From the NCBI GenBank assembly GCA_041740375.1, contig JBGSMB010000082.1, forward strand, positions 1 through 21,110: DNA of 21,110 nt, read 5' to 3'. This stretch comes from JBGSMB01 sp041740375 (GTDB taxonomy: Bacteria > Patescibacteriota > Saccharimonadia > Saccharimonadales > JAGQMS01). Shown piece by piece: positions 1-7,086 of the stretch (position 1 is its first letter; each line of letters starts with the position of its first letter). Under the pieces are notes generated by a model. The model was given only the letters and a program-made list of their open reading frames with translations. It made no database searches and was not told where the DNA came from. The position numbers were made by a program, and so were the translations under genes.

Positions 1-2
1 CA

Positions 3-227
3 CCTTGGTATTTTTTGATTGGTTTTATTGCGACTTCACCAGACCTAGTCTGGGTGTATCGATTTTTTTTCAAGGAAGACAAAGGAAAAAAAGCTGCTCC
101 AAAGTTGCATTCGTTCAATTCTTTCCACGCGAGAATTCAGAAATTTGAGATACCCCATCTTTGGGCGCTAGGCATAGAAGCCTTATATGTGGTCGCTTTA
201 TTAACCGCATGGCTAGTTATTGGCTGA
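3..227 (+). CDS. C-terminal part of an unidentified integral membrane protein (5' end outside window)
   Basis: The reading frame is open from the first bases, so this is the tail of a longer gene and the TTG at 15 need not be a start. About 75 residues are visible. They contain a hydrophobic segment with a SPDLVW motif, a charged loop rich in lysine, a short pattern FHARIQ followed by a conserved-looking glutamate, and a final hydrophobic helix ending in TAWLVIG. I do not recognise the family. It sits directly before a carotenoid desaturase, with only four bases between its stop and the ATG at 232, so it is probably co-transcribed with the carotenoid genes. A UbiA-type prenyltransferase tail would fit that context, but the visible residues do not show UbiA motifs, so I do not make that call. 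Confidence 0.6.
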   Translation, partial: PWYFLIGFIATSPDLVWVYRFFFKEDKGKKAAPKLHSFNSFHARIQKFEIPHLWALGIEALYVVALLTAWLVIG

Positions 228-231
228 TATC

Positions 232-1698
232 ATGAAGTCAAAGAAACGCATAGTTGTGATAGGCGCCGGTATTGCAGGGCTAGCGGTTGCTGCGAGGCTC
301 GCTAGCCGAGGAAACGATGTCACAGTTGTAGAGAAGAATGAAAGTTTTGGAGGAAAGATCAGCTCACTTAGCGCTAGTGGCTACACCTGGGACATGGGCC
401 CTTCGTTCTTTACAGATAAAAAAGAGTTCGATTCGTTGTTCTTAGATTGCGGAAAGCGGCCGTCTGATTATTATTCTGTTGTTGAGCTTGATGAGGCGTG
501 TCGGTATTTTTATGATGGCGATAAAGTCGTGCGTGGCTATGATAACGCTGAGCGATTGGCGGATGAGCTAGAAGCCGTCCTTGGCGAACCAAGAAAGAAC
601 ACAATTGCATACATGGAAGAGGCTGCAAAAGTTTATAACGGCATATCAGGGAAGTTTTTAGACACAGAAGTTAGTTGGAGGGGAGCGACAAGACCTGCAT
701 CGATTGCGGCCTTATCTAAGATCCCTGTACAGCTAATTACAAGGTCTCTTTCTGCACAAAATGCAACAAAGTTTAGAACACCAGAGGCTAGGGCTTTTTT
801 TGATAGGTTTTCTACCTACAACGGTTCGGATCCTGGGAAAATGCCCGCATTATTTAGTTGTTTGCCACATCTTGAACACAATCTTGGTGCAATGTATGTA
901 AATGGCGGAATGCGTGCGTTGCCAATTGCCGTTGAAAAACTTGCGAGAGACTGCGGTGTAAAAATTTTATACAACACTCCTGCCGAAAAAATCACACAAT
1001 CTGATGCGTCGGCCACTGGGGTAATTACACCGAGCGGGTGGATCGAAGCGGACGAGGTCGTGGCCGCCTTAGACATTAATTTTTTGTACAATAAACTAAT
1101 CGAACCGTCGAAAAAAATAACACGTAGGTATATAGAGAAGAGAAGAAGTGCGTCGGCGATTGTATTTCTATGGGCCGTCGATAGGCTGCATCCAGAACTG
1201 GGCCTACATAACATTTTATTCTCGAGTGATTACAATAAAGAGAATAAGCAAATATGGGAAAAAAAGATCCCAGCTAAAGACCCGACCGTCTACATAAACA
1301 TCACCTCGAAGCTGGATACTTCTCATGCTCCTACAGGGGGTGAGAATTGGTTCGTAATGATCAATGTTCCAAGTGAGCTGCACGAGAATTGGAAAAATAT
1401 AACCAAAAAGCGCGTACTTCGACGTATAGAAAGTTCTCTCGGAGTCGATATAGAAAAATACATCACCCATGAAAAAGTACTCGACCCTTTGCACTTTCAT
1501 CATACATTTAATTCGGTAGACGGGGCTTTATATGGTGCGGCGAGCAATTCGCTTTCCTCGTCATTTTTGCGTCACCCAAACAAAAGTCCCGACATTGATA
1601 ATCTATATGTCATAGGAGTAACTGCACATCCGGGCGGAGGTATTCCACTTGCGCTTCGATCAGCAAAAATCGTAGATGGTATGCTAAAAAGGAAATGA
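232..1698 (+). CDS. CrtI/CrtD-family FAD-dependent carotenoid desaturase
   Basis: This is a flavin-dependent carotene desaturase of the phytoene desaturase/hydroxycarotenoid 3,4-desaturase superfamily, acting on membrane-bound carotenoids. From the ATG at 232 it has 488 residues, normal for the family. The N-terminus carries the dinucleotide-binding fold GAGIAGL (residues 11-17) with the ribose-binding Glu34 in VVEK. The C-terminus carries the family FAD motif HPGGGIPLALRSAK. A middle stretch, FSTYNGSDPGKMPAL followed by LPHLEHNLGA and a GGM motif, is closer in my memory to CrtD-type 3,4-desaturases than to classical CrtI, but that subfamily call is an inference. A TTG at 220 in frame is an alternative start overlapping the upstream gene; I prefer ATG 232. 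The stop overlaps the next start as ATGA, indicating translational coupling to the CruF-like gene. Confidence 0.9.
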   Translation: MKSKKRIVVIGAGIAGLAVAARLASRGNDVTVVEKNESFGGKISSLSASGYTWDMGPSFFTDKKEFDSLFLDCGKRPSDYYSVVELDEACRYFYDGDKVVRGYDNAERLADELEAVLGEPRKNTIAYMEEAAKVYNGISGKFLDTEVSWRGATRPASIAALSKIPVQLITRSLSAQNATKFRTPEARAFFDRFSTYNGSDPGKMPALFSCLPHLEHNLGAMYVNGGMRALPIAVEKLARDCGVKILYNTPAEKITQSDASATGVITPSGWIEADEVVAALDINFLYNKLIEPSKKITRRYIEKRRSASAIVFLWAVDRLHPELGLHNILFSSDYNKENKQIWEKKIPAKDPTVYINITSKLDTSHAPTGGENWFVMINVPSELHENWKNITKKRVLRRIESSLGVDIEKYITHEKVLDPLHFHHTFNSVDGALYGAASNSLSSSFLRHPNKSPDIDNLYVIGVTAHPGGGIPLALRSAKIVDGMLKRK

Positions 1699-2357
1699 TA
1701 AAAAGACTAAGAAAAACACCGGAGGGTCTTCTCCAAAAAATTGTCGGGGCGATATATGCATTGGGCGTTGTTTTCTCGCTAATCTTTGGGATTCAGGAAG
1801 TTGCTCGGCTATCTTTTGTGGTGCTTTTCTTGACGATTATTTTAGTGCTAGTTTATACCACCAAGCATATTACTAAGGGGCAGATAATAGCTTTGGGGGT
1901 TATTGGTCTTGCGGGTCTCGTGGCTGAAATTTTAGGCGTGAGTACAGGATTTATATTCGGAGAATACGAATACATCACAGGGCTTGGTCCAAAGGTATTT
2001 AACGTTCCATTACTTTTAGCACCTATGTGGGTATTGGTTTCTTGGTATGGTCTTGCGATCTATGAAGCAACAAAAAAACAGTGCGGCATATATGCCGTAG
2101 TGGTCGCTGCTTGGGCGGTCGTTGTGTATGACATATTTTTGGAACCATTTGCAACAGCATCAAATCTATGGATATGGACACAAGGGTACGTGCCTCTAAT
2201 CAACTATGCAACTTGGTTTGTACTAGCACTAGCATTTGTACTTCTTCTCGTTAAATCTAAAGTGCAACAAGTCAATGGAAGTTTTGCCATTAGTGCAGCT
2301 GGTATACAAATTTTATATTTTTGTGTGATTAGCATTATATTTGCAGTACAATACTAG
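1695..2357 (+). CDS. CruF-like carotenoid biosynthesis membrane protein (Caroten_synth/DUF422 family)
   Basis: A 220-residue, very hydrophobic protein with about six to seven membrane segments. The central region reads GVSTGFIFGEYEY, then LGPKVFNVPLLLAPMWV, then VYDIFLEPFATASNLWIW. This order matches the carotenoid biosynthesis family that includes CruF, the 1',2'-hydratase of gamma-carotene in cyanobacteria and Deinococcus and of bisanhydrobacterioruberin in haloarchaea. Family membership is well supported; the exact reaction is not. The start overlaps the stop of the desaturase gene (ATGA), so the two are almost certainly made together. A CrtD-type desaturase paired with CruF is the known arrangement for making 1-hydroxy-3,4-didehydro end groups on acyclic carotenoid ends. 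No phytoene synthase, lycopene cyclase or carotenoid oxygenase is visible in this window. Confidence 0.85.
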   Translation: MIKRLRKTPEGLLQKIVGAIYALGVVFSLIFGIQEVARLSFVVLFLTIILVLVYTTKHITKGQIIALGVIGLAGLVAEILGVSTGFIFGEYEYITGLGPKVFNVPLLLAPMWVLVSWYGLAIYEATKKQCGIYAVVVAAWAVVVYDIFLEPFATASNLWIWTQGYVPLINYATWFVLALAFVLLLVKSKVQQVNGSFAISAAGIQILYFCVISIIFAVQY

Positions 2358-2359
2358 CA

Positions 2360-2953
2360 ATGAAGAGGTTGCGCTTAATTGTCATTGGATTATCGATACT
2401 ATTAGTTGTGTTGCTGATAGTTGTTGGGGTTTTAACGGCGACTAATAACTCGACCCAAGAAGAGTTAAACGTAGAGAAAAAAGCCAATCAAGCGCTCTTT
2501 GAAGACAGCGGAAAGATGTGCGCGGTACTTTCGATTAATGAAGCCAAAAAACTTCTAGAGAGCGATGTTGTTCCAGGGGCTACTTCCTATCCGAATGGGT
2601 TTGCGTTTGCTGTAGAGGGCTCACAATATAAACCAAAAATTGACAGTTGCCGTTACATCGGATCTACAAACAATACTAGGTATCTTTATATAATTGGGCA
2701 AAAGTACGGGAATGAATCAAATGCTTCAGCAGACTTTGCCTTGCAAAAAAAGTTATTGCAGGATGCAGTTGACTTACCAGCAGCAGGCTACGGCGATGAG
2801 ATGATGTACTACGGCGGAGCAATATTCCTAAGAAATGGAAGTAGTATCGTTTCTGTTTCGATAAATAAACCAGAAACAGCGGCCGAAGATCAACAGGCAT
2901 TCACAAAGCAAGTATTTGACGAAGTATATAAAAACTCCCTTCTAGTACTATGA
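2360..2953 (+). CDS. Unknown protein with N-terminal membrane anchor and two cysteines
   Basis: I do not recognise this 197-residue protein. It starts with a short basic stretch and one strong hydrophobic helix (residues about 6-27), and has no lipobox cysteine, so it looks like a signal-anchored protein with its bulk outside the membrane. The soluble part has exactly two cysteines, C54 in KMCAVLSINEAKKLL and C97 in SCRYIG, which could form a disulfide. The pattern of an early Cys, an acidic helix and a later CRY motif recalls small secreted actinobacterial lipoproteins such as DUF3558, but only loosely. It starts two bases after the CruF-like stop, and its own stop overlaps the msrA start as ATGA, so it belongs to the carotenoid/MsrA/heliorhodopsin cluster and is probably co-expressed with it. 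No convincing Shine-Dalgarno sequence precedes it. Confidence 0.75.
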   Translation: MKRLRLIVIGLSILLVVLLIVVGVLTATNNSTQEELNVEKKANQALFEDSGKMCAVLSINEAKKLLESDVVPGATSYPNGFAFAVEGSQYKPKIDSCRYIGSTNNTRYLYIIGQKYGNESNASADFALQKKLLQDAVDLPAAGYGDEMMYYGGAIFLRNGSSIVSVSINKPETAAEDQQAFTKQVFDEVYKNSLLVL

Positions 2954-3411
2954 CAACAAGTAGTATTGTCGTTGCCGGTGGATGCTTCTGGGGAGTACAG
3001 TCAGACATGGATAAGTTAAACGGTGTAGTGGAAACGACCGTAGGCTACACCGGGGGTTCGGTAGAAAATCCAACATATGAGCAGGTTTGTACGCACGCAA
3101 CAGGTCACGCTGAAGCAGTTAAAGTTGAGTACGACACTGCTATACTTACTCTAGAGAACGTACTAAAGTTCTTTTTCACAATTCATGATCCAACCCAAAA
3201 AGACAGGCAAGGTTTTGACGTCGGCGATAATTATAGGTCAGCAATATTTGTAGCAGACGAGGCGCAGGAAAGCGAAGCCAAATGGGTAATTGAGCAGCTA
3301 AACACATCGGGTGAGTATACAAAACCAATTGTAACTACAATAGAAACCCTCCGTGCATTTTGGCCAGCAGAGGAGTACCACCAGAAATATTTTGAAAAAA
3401 GATCAAGTTAA
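2950..3411 (+). CDS. msrA: Peptide methionine-S-sulfoxide reductase MsrA
   Basis: MsrA reduces methionine-S-sulfoxide in oxidised proteins back to methionine, normally with thioredoxin as reductant. The 153-residue protein is a compact single domain. It shows the catalytic GGCFWG motif (Cys12), the TGHAEAVKVEYD segment with the catalytic glutamate, the FDVGDNYRSAIF motif with the substrate-binding Asp and Tyr, and the C-terminal EYHQKYF. Only C12 and C47 are present and there is no C-terminal resolving cysteine, so recycling may use C47 or an external thiol. There is no signal peptide, so it should be cytoplasmic. Its ATG overlaps the upstream stop (ATGA). The frame ends in three tandem stops (TAA TAA TAG). 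The heliorhodopsin gene follows 18 bases later, suggesting a photo-oxidative repair role in this cluster. Confidence 0.95.
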   Translation: MTTSSIVVAGGCFWGVQSDMDKLNGVVETTVGYTGGSVENPTYEQVCTHATGHAEAVKVEYDTAILTLENVLKFFFTIHDPTQKDRQGFDVGDNYRSAIFVADEAQESEAKWVIEQLNTSGEYTKPIVTTIETLRAFWPAEEYHQKYFEKRSS

Positions 3412-3429
3412 TAATAGGCAGGGAGTAAA

Positions 3430-4218
3430 GTGAAAATATTTTCAAAATCAGAATCCGTCAGTGACGTTGAGTTGCAGAAACTAAATCGGATGAATAAAGT
3501 TGCAGCCGTTCTTCATGGCTCGCAAGGCCTTGTGATGCTTTTTCTAGCAACTGCATTTGCGTTACCAGTAACAACAGGTTATCTAACATTTAACGAGACG
3601 ACAGAAAAATTAGATTCAGCTACCACAACGCTCTTTGAGGTAAGATTTGCTTTACTTATCGTCGCTTTCTTATTTATGAGTTTTGCAGCTCATCTAATAA
3701 TTTCTACCGTGTATAGAAAGAAGTACGAATCTGACCTGAAACTTGGAATAAATAAAGCTCGATGGTTTGAATATGCTTTAAGCGCCAGTACTATGATGGT
3801 CGCAATCGCGATGCTCGTAGGTATTTACGACATTGGCGCTCTCATTGCTATCTTTGCGCTGACTGCCGGTATGAATATGATGGGCCTCGTTATGGAAATA
3901 CATAACCAAACCACTAAAATAACTAATTGGCTAAGCTACGTCATCGGTTGTTTTTTAGGGGCGATTCCATGGGTAATGATCGCTATATTCTTCTGGGCAA
4001 GCTCTGCATACGGAAGCAGTGCACCGGCATTTGTGTATGCGATTTACGTCAGCATATTTGTAGCCTTCAATTGTTTCGCAATTAACATGTACCTACAGTA
4101 TAAAAAGACCGGTAAATGGTCGCGATATATTTATGGCGAAAAAGTGTATATAATCCTCAGTCTTGTAGCTAAGAGTGCGCTAGCCTGGCAAGTATTTGCA
4201 GGAACATTAAGGCCGTAA
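3430..4218 (+). CDS. Heliorhodopsin (retinal-binding seven-helix photoreceptor)
   Basis: A 262-residue seven-helix membrane protein matching the heliorhodopsin family, not type-1 pumps. The retinal Schiff-base lysine is K248 in LSLVAKSALAWQVF on helix 7. The counterion is E114 in RWFEYALSAS on helix 3. The spacing of 134 residues between them equals that between E107 and K241 of the reference heliorhodopsin 48C12. The helix-7 serine (S244) and two conserved histidines (H29, H88) are also present, as is the family stretch GMNMMGLVMEIHNQ. Heliorhodopsins insert with the N-terminus in the cytoplasm and have slow, sensor-like photocycles; their downstream signalling is mostly unknown. The GTG start is preceded by GGGAG at a suitable distance. 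Upstream are MsrA and two carotenoid genes; RsmE follows after two bases. Confidence 0.95.
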   Translation: MKIFSKSESVSDVELQKLNRMNKVAAVLHGSQGLVMLFLATAFALPVTTGYLTFNETTEKLDSATTTLFEVRFALLIVAFLFMSFAAHLIISTVYRKKYESDLKLGINKARWFEYALSASTMMVAIAMLVGIYDIGALIAIFALTAGMNMMGLVMEIHNQTTKITNWLSYVIGCFLGAIPWVMIAIFFWASSAYGSSAPAFVYAIYVSIFVAFNCFAINMYLQYKKTGKWSRYIYGEKVYIILSLVAKSALAWQVFAGTLRP

Positions 4219-4220
4219 GC

Positions 4221-4922
4221 GTGAAGGTGCATAGATTTTATATCGGGAATAAGTCACCGAGAGAAGTACAGCATTTTGGTTCTGAACGGATGTGGATTCA
4301 AGACGAATCACTTCGACATCAATGGCAAAACGTACTTCGTTTAAGGGTTGGTGAGAATGTTGACATATTTAACGACGAGTCAAACTACCTGTATCAAATA
4401 ACAGAAATAAAAGACGTAGAGATTGCTCTTAAAAAGGTGACTGAAATGGATAGAAAAATATCAAAGGGACATTTATTAGCATGGAGTCTTTTGAAGAAAG
4501 ATAACAATGACTTAGTACTCCAAAAGGGTACTGAAATCGGAATTAGTAAGTTTGTGCCGATTATAAGTAAACGTACCGAGAAACAAACGTTTGATGGCGA
4601 TAGAGCACTTCGGATAATAATTGAAGCAGCCGAGCAATGCGGTCGCTCGGATATTCCAGATATTACGGAAGTAGTCAGCTTAGAAGAGGCGGTGTCTACA
4701 TATAAGGATAGCTATAGGTTATTTGTCGCAAGCCCACACGGTGAGAGCTATATAGAAAATGAAATGCCTACTGGTGTTTTTGTAGGTCCAGAGGGTGGAT
4801 GGACCACGGAAGAACTGGCTAGTTTTGAAGCGGAAGGAGTTGCTGGAATTCGACTGAGTGATTTCACGCTCAGAGCAGAAACAGCAAGCATCGTGGCATC
4901 AGCAAAAATAAACGGAGTATAA
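4221..4922 (+). CDS. rsmE: 16S rRNA (uracil1498-N3)-methyltransferase RsmE
   Basis: RsmE methylates N3 of U1498 in 16S rRNA using S-adenosylmethionine. The 233-residue protein has the N-terminal PUA-like RNA-binding part (QWQNVLRLRVGENVDIFND) and the C-terminal SPOUT fold with its knot motifs: KGTEIGISKFVPI, the SAM-loop VGPEGGW (188-194) and LRAETA (217-222). The GTG start lies two bases after the heliorhodopsin stop, and an AAGG about eight bases upstream can serve as ribosome binding site inside the end of that gene. It is probably read from the same transcript as the heliorhodopsin but is a housekeeping function. The last helices are short, ending at INGV; length is within the usual range. 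Confidence 0.93.
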   Translation: MKVHRFYIGNKSPREVQHFGSERMWIQDESLRHQWQNVLRLRVGENVDIFNDESNYLYQITEIKDVEIALKKVTEMDRKISKGHLLAWSLLKKDNNDLVLQKGTEIGISKFVPIISKRTEKQTFDGDRALRIIIEAAEQCGRSDIPDITEVVSLEEAVSTYKDSYRLFVASPHGESYIENEMPTGVFVGPEGGWTTEELASFEAEGVAGIRLSDFTLRAETASIVASAKINGV

Positions 4923-4926
4923 GATA

Positions 4927-5724
4927 GTGGCTTGGAAAACGTACGATCAGCCTTACCAGCCGGGGCAAAAAGAGCCATATAAGATCTCAAGAACAAAAAT
5001 CGAGTTATTTACCCAATGTCAGCGTTGTTTTTGGCTGGACGTTCGAATGAAAATAAAACGACCCAGTAGTCCACCATTTAACATAAATAAAGCAATCGAT
5101 GAACTATTCAAAAAGGAATTCGACGTCTATCGAAAAAAGGGAAAACCTCATCCATTGATGGTTGATAACAACATTGATGCTGTACCGTATCTTCACGATG
5201 ATTTAGATAAGTGGCGCGAAAACTTTACAGGAATTACAACGCTACAAAAAATAACAAACTTGCACGTTTTTGGCGCTGTTGATGATGTATGGATAGATGC
5301 CGCCGATAACCTTATAGTAGTGGACTACAAAGCCACTGCAAAAAACACACCCGTTACTTCACTAGGACCTGAGGGTAACTGGCAGGATATGTATCGACGA
5401 CAGATGGAAGTTTATCAGTGGTTGTTTCGACAGAACGACTTCAAAGTGAGCGACACGGGCTATTTTGTTTATGCTACAGGTACGACCGATAGGGAGGGAT
5501 TCAATAACGTCATAGATTTTGAGACACACATATTTCCTTATACTGGAAATACTGAATGGATTGAACCCACTTTGCTACATATGAAGGAAATAATGGATAG
5601 CGATAAGATGCCTTCTGTTGGGGTCTCTGCAATGGGCGGAGAATGCGAACATTGTGCATATGCACGTGCAAGGACAGAGCTTACGCTTAAAGCTCTTCAG
5701 GGAGCGGCCAAGCCAAAGAATTAA
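4927..5724 (+). CDS. PD-(D/E)XK (RecB-like) nuclease family protein with four cysteines
   Basis: A 265-residue protein with the core of a RecB/Cas4-type PD-(D/E)XK nuclease: an acidic residue in FGAVDDVW (D119 or D120), the D133-Y-K135 catalytic pair in VVDYKAT, and the RecB-family QxxxY motif in RRQMEVYQW. Near the N-terminus there is C31-x-x-C34 in TQCQRCFW, and near the C-terminus C240-x-x-C243 in GECEHCAY. In Cas4 and AddB proteins, cysteines at both ends of the nuclease fold hold an iron-sulfur cluster; here the arrangement is two plus two rather than one plus three, so the metal is uncertain. No helicase gene is adjacent. The GTG start has GGAG nine bases upstream, within the end of rsmE. 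Likely a DNA repair or processing enzyme, exact role unknown. Confidence 0.8.
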   Translation: MAWKTYDQPYQPGQKEPYKISRTKIELFTQCQRCFWLDVRMKIKRPSSPPFNINKAIDELFKKEFDVYRKKGKPHPLMVDNNIDAVPYLHDDLDKWRENFTGITTLQKITNLHVFGAVDDVWIDAADNLIVVDYKATAKNTPVTSLGPEGNWQDMYRRQMEVYQWLFRQNDFKVSDTGYFVYATGTTDREGFNNVIDFETHIFPYTGNTEWIEPTLLHMKEIMDSDKMPSVGVSAMGGECEHCAYARARTELTLKALQGAAKPKN

Positions 5725-5763
5725 CCGCCGAAAAATACAGTAACTACTACCTTATTGCGCCGG

Positions 5764-5776
5764 AGCGTGGGATAAT
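5764..5776 (+). promoter_or_regulatory. Putative extended -10 promoter for serS
   Basis: TG at 5768-5769, one base, then GATAAT at 5771-5776 forms an extended -10 element. The ATG of serS is at 5791, so a start about seven bases after the hexamer would give a leader of roughly eight bases without a Shine-Dalgarno sequence. A TTATTG at 5752 is too close to act as a normal -35. This is pattern recognition only. Confidence 0.45.
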
Positions 5777-5790
5777 AAAACTCAAAGACT

Positions 5791-7086
5791 ATGTTAGATA
5801 TATCATTCATTCGCGAAAACAAAGAGCTAGTCAGAGAGAAATCTCTTCAGAAATTGGTTGATATAGATATCGATCAACTACTTGGTTTTGATGAAGAACG
5901 ACTGGTGCTATTGCGGCGCGTCGAAGACCTGCGGGCTGAGCGAAATAGTATAGCCGATCGAATGAAGAATGAACGAAGCGATGAATTAATTGAACAGGGC
6001 AGGAAAGTTAAGGTAGAACTTTCTGATATGGAACATCAGCTTGCCTCAGTTGAACAAAGCTTTTACTCTCTGCTTGCAAAAGTACCAAATATGCCTACCG
6101 ATGACACTCCAGTTGGTACGTCAGAGCTGGACAATAAAATTATCTCTACTGTGGGTGAAAAGCCGACTTTTGATTTTGAGCCTCTTTCTCACGACGAGCT
6201 ACTTACAAAACGAGAGATGCTAGACAAAGAAAGGGCAGTAAAAATAAGTGGCTCGCGGTTTGCATACCTCAAAGGAAACTTAGTGCGCTTACAGTTTGCT
6301 TTACTGCAGTATGTCTTCGATACTCTAAGCGACGAAGAAGTCATAAAAAATGTTATCGAAGAAAGAAATCTGGGAGACTTATCCACGAAGCCATTTACCC
6401 CCGTCTTACCACCAATGATGATGAAAACCGAATCTTACGAAGCGACCGGAAGACTCAAAGCTGAAGATGTAACATATAAATTAGCGGACGATAATCTTTG
6501 GTTAATAGGAAGCGCCGAACACAGTCTTTGCTCTATGTATCAAGAAGAAACCCTCGAAGAGGCTACGCTACCAATTAGGTACATTGGCTACAGTACGAGT
6601 TTCCGACGCGAAGCAGGAACTTACGGGAAGGATACCTCGGGTATATTAAGGATGCACCATTTTGATAAAGCAGAAATGGAAGTATTTAGTAGTGCTGATA
6701 GTTCTCGAAGAGAGCATGAATTGTTGATCGGTTTACAAGAGTATATGTTACGAGAGCTCGGACTTCATTACCAGATGCTTTTAAAATGTACCGCAGATAT
6801 CGGCGATCCAAATGCTCGAGGAGTAGACATAAACACCTGGTTCCCATCCCAAAATGAATATCGGGAAACACATAGCGCAGACTACATGACCGATTATCAA
6901 ACCCGTGGGCTAATAACAAAATACAAGAACGATTCAGGCACAGGCTTTGTGCATACAAATGACGCGACGGCAATTGCGTTTGGGAGATTGACAGCGGCAA
7001 TTACAGAGCAAATGCAAACTAAAGAAATGTTTATCAGGGTCCCTCAAGTACTTCAAAAATATTTAGGAGGAAAAACAGAGCTATGA
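5791..7086 (+). CDS. serS: Seryl-tRNA synthetase SerS
   Basis: This class II synthetase charges tRNA-Ser with serine in the cytoplasm. It has 431 residues, typical length. Residues about 1-110 form the long antiparallel coiled coil that grips the tRNA variable arm. The catalytic core follows, with motif 2 in SFRREAGTYGKDTSGILRMHHF (F271-R272-R273-E274) and motif 3 around H388 to R399 in HTNDATAIAFGR. Motif 3 is unusual: the common NGSxLAxGR is replaced by DATAIAFGR, although the ATP-binding arginine is kept. The C-terminal VPQVLQKYLGG matches the usual SerS end. It follows the nuclease gene after 66 bases that hold a likely promoter. Its TGA overlaps the HPF start as ATGA. Confidence 0.96.
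   Translation: MLDISFIRENKELVREKSLQKLVDIDIDQLLGFDEERLVLLRRVEDLRAERNSIADRMKNERSDELIEQGRKVKVELSDMEHQLASVEQSFYSLLAKVPNMPTDDTPVGTSELDNKIISTVGEKPTFDFEPLSHDELLTKREMLDKERAVKISGSRFAYLKGNLVRLQFALLQYVFDTLSDEEVIKNVIEERNLGDLSTKPFTPVLPPMMMKTESYEATGRLKAEDVTYKLADDNLWLIGSAEHSLCSMYQEETLEEATLPIRYIGYSTSFRREAGTYGKDTSGILRMHHFDKAEMEVFSSADSSRREHELLIGLQEYMLRELGLHYQMLLKCTADIGDPNARGVDINTWFPSQNEYRETHSADYMTDYQTRGLITKYKNDSGTGFVHTNDATAIAFGRLTAAITEQMQTKEMFIRVPQVLQKYLGGKTEL

Noticed and set aside
220..231. TTG at 220 as start of the desaturase
   Set aside because: It overlaps the preceding gene and adds only four residues before the ATG at 232, which gives the usual short lead to the nucleotide-binding motif.
3409..3417. 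TAA TAA TAG run after msrA as a special signal
   Set aside because: Three tandem stops can arise by chance in AT-rich sequence and no readthrough product is suggested.
4927..5724. Cas4 and a CRISPR system
   Set aside because: The nuclease core resembles Cas4, but no repeats, Cas1, Cas2 or other Cas genes are present.
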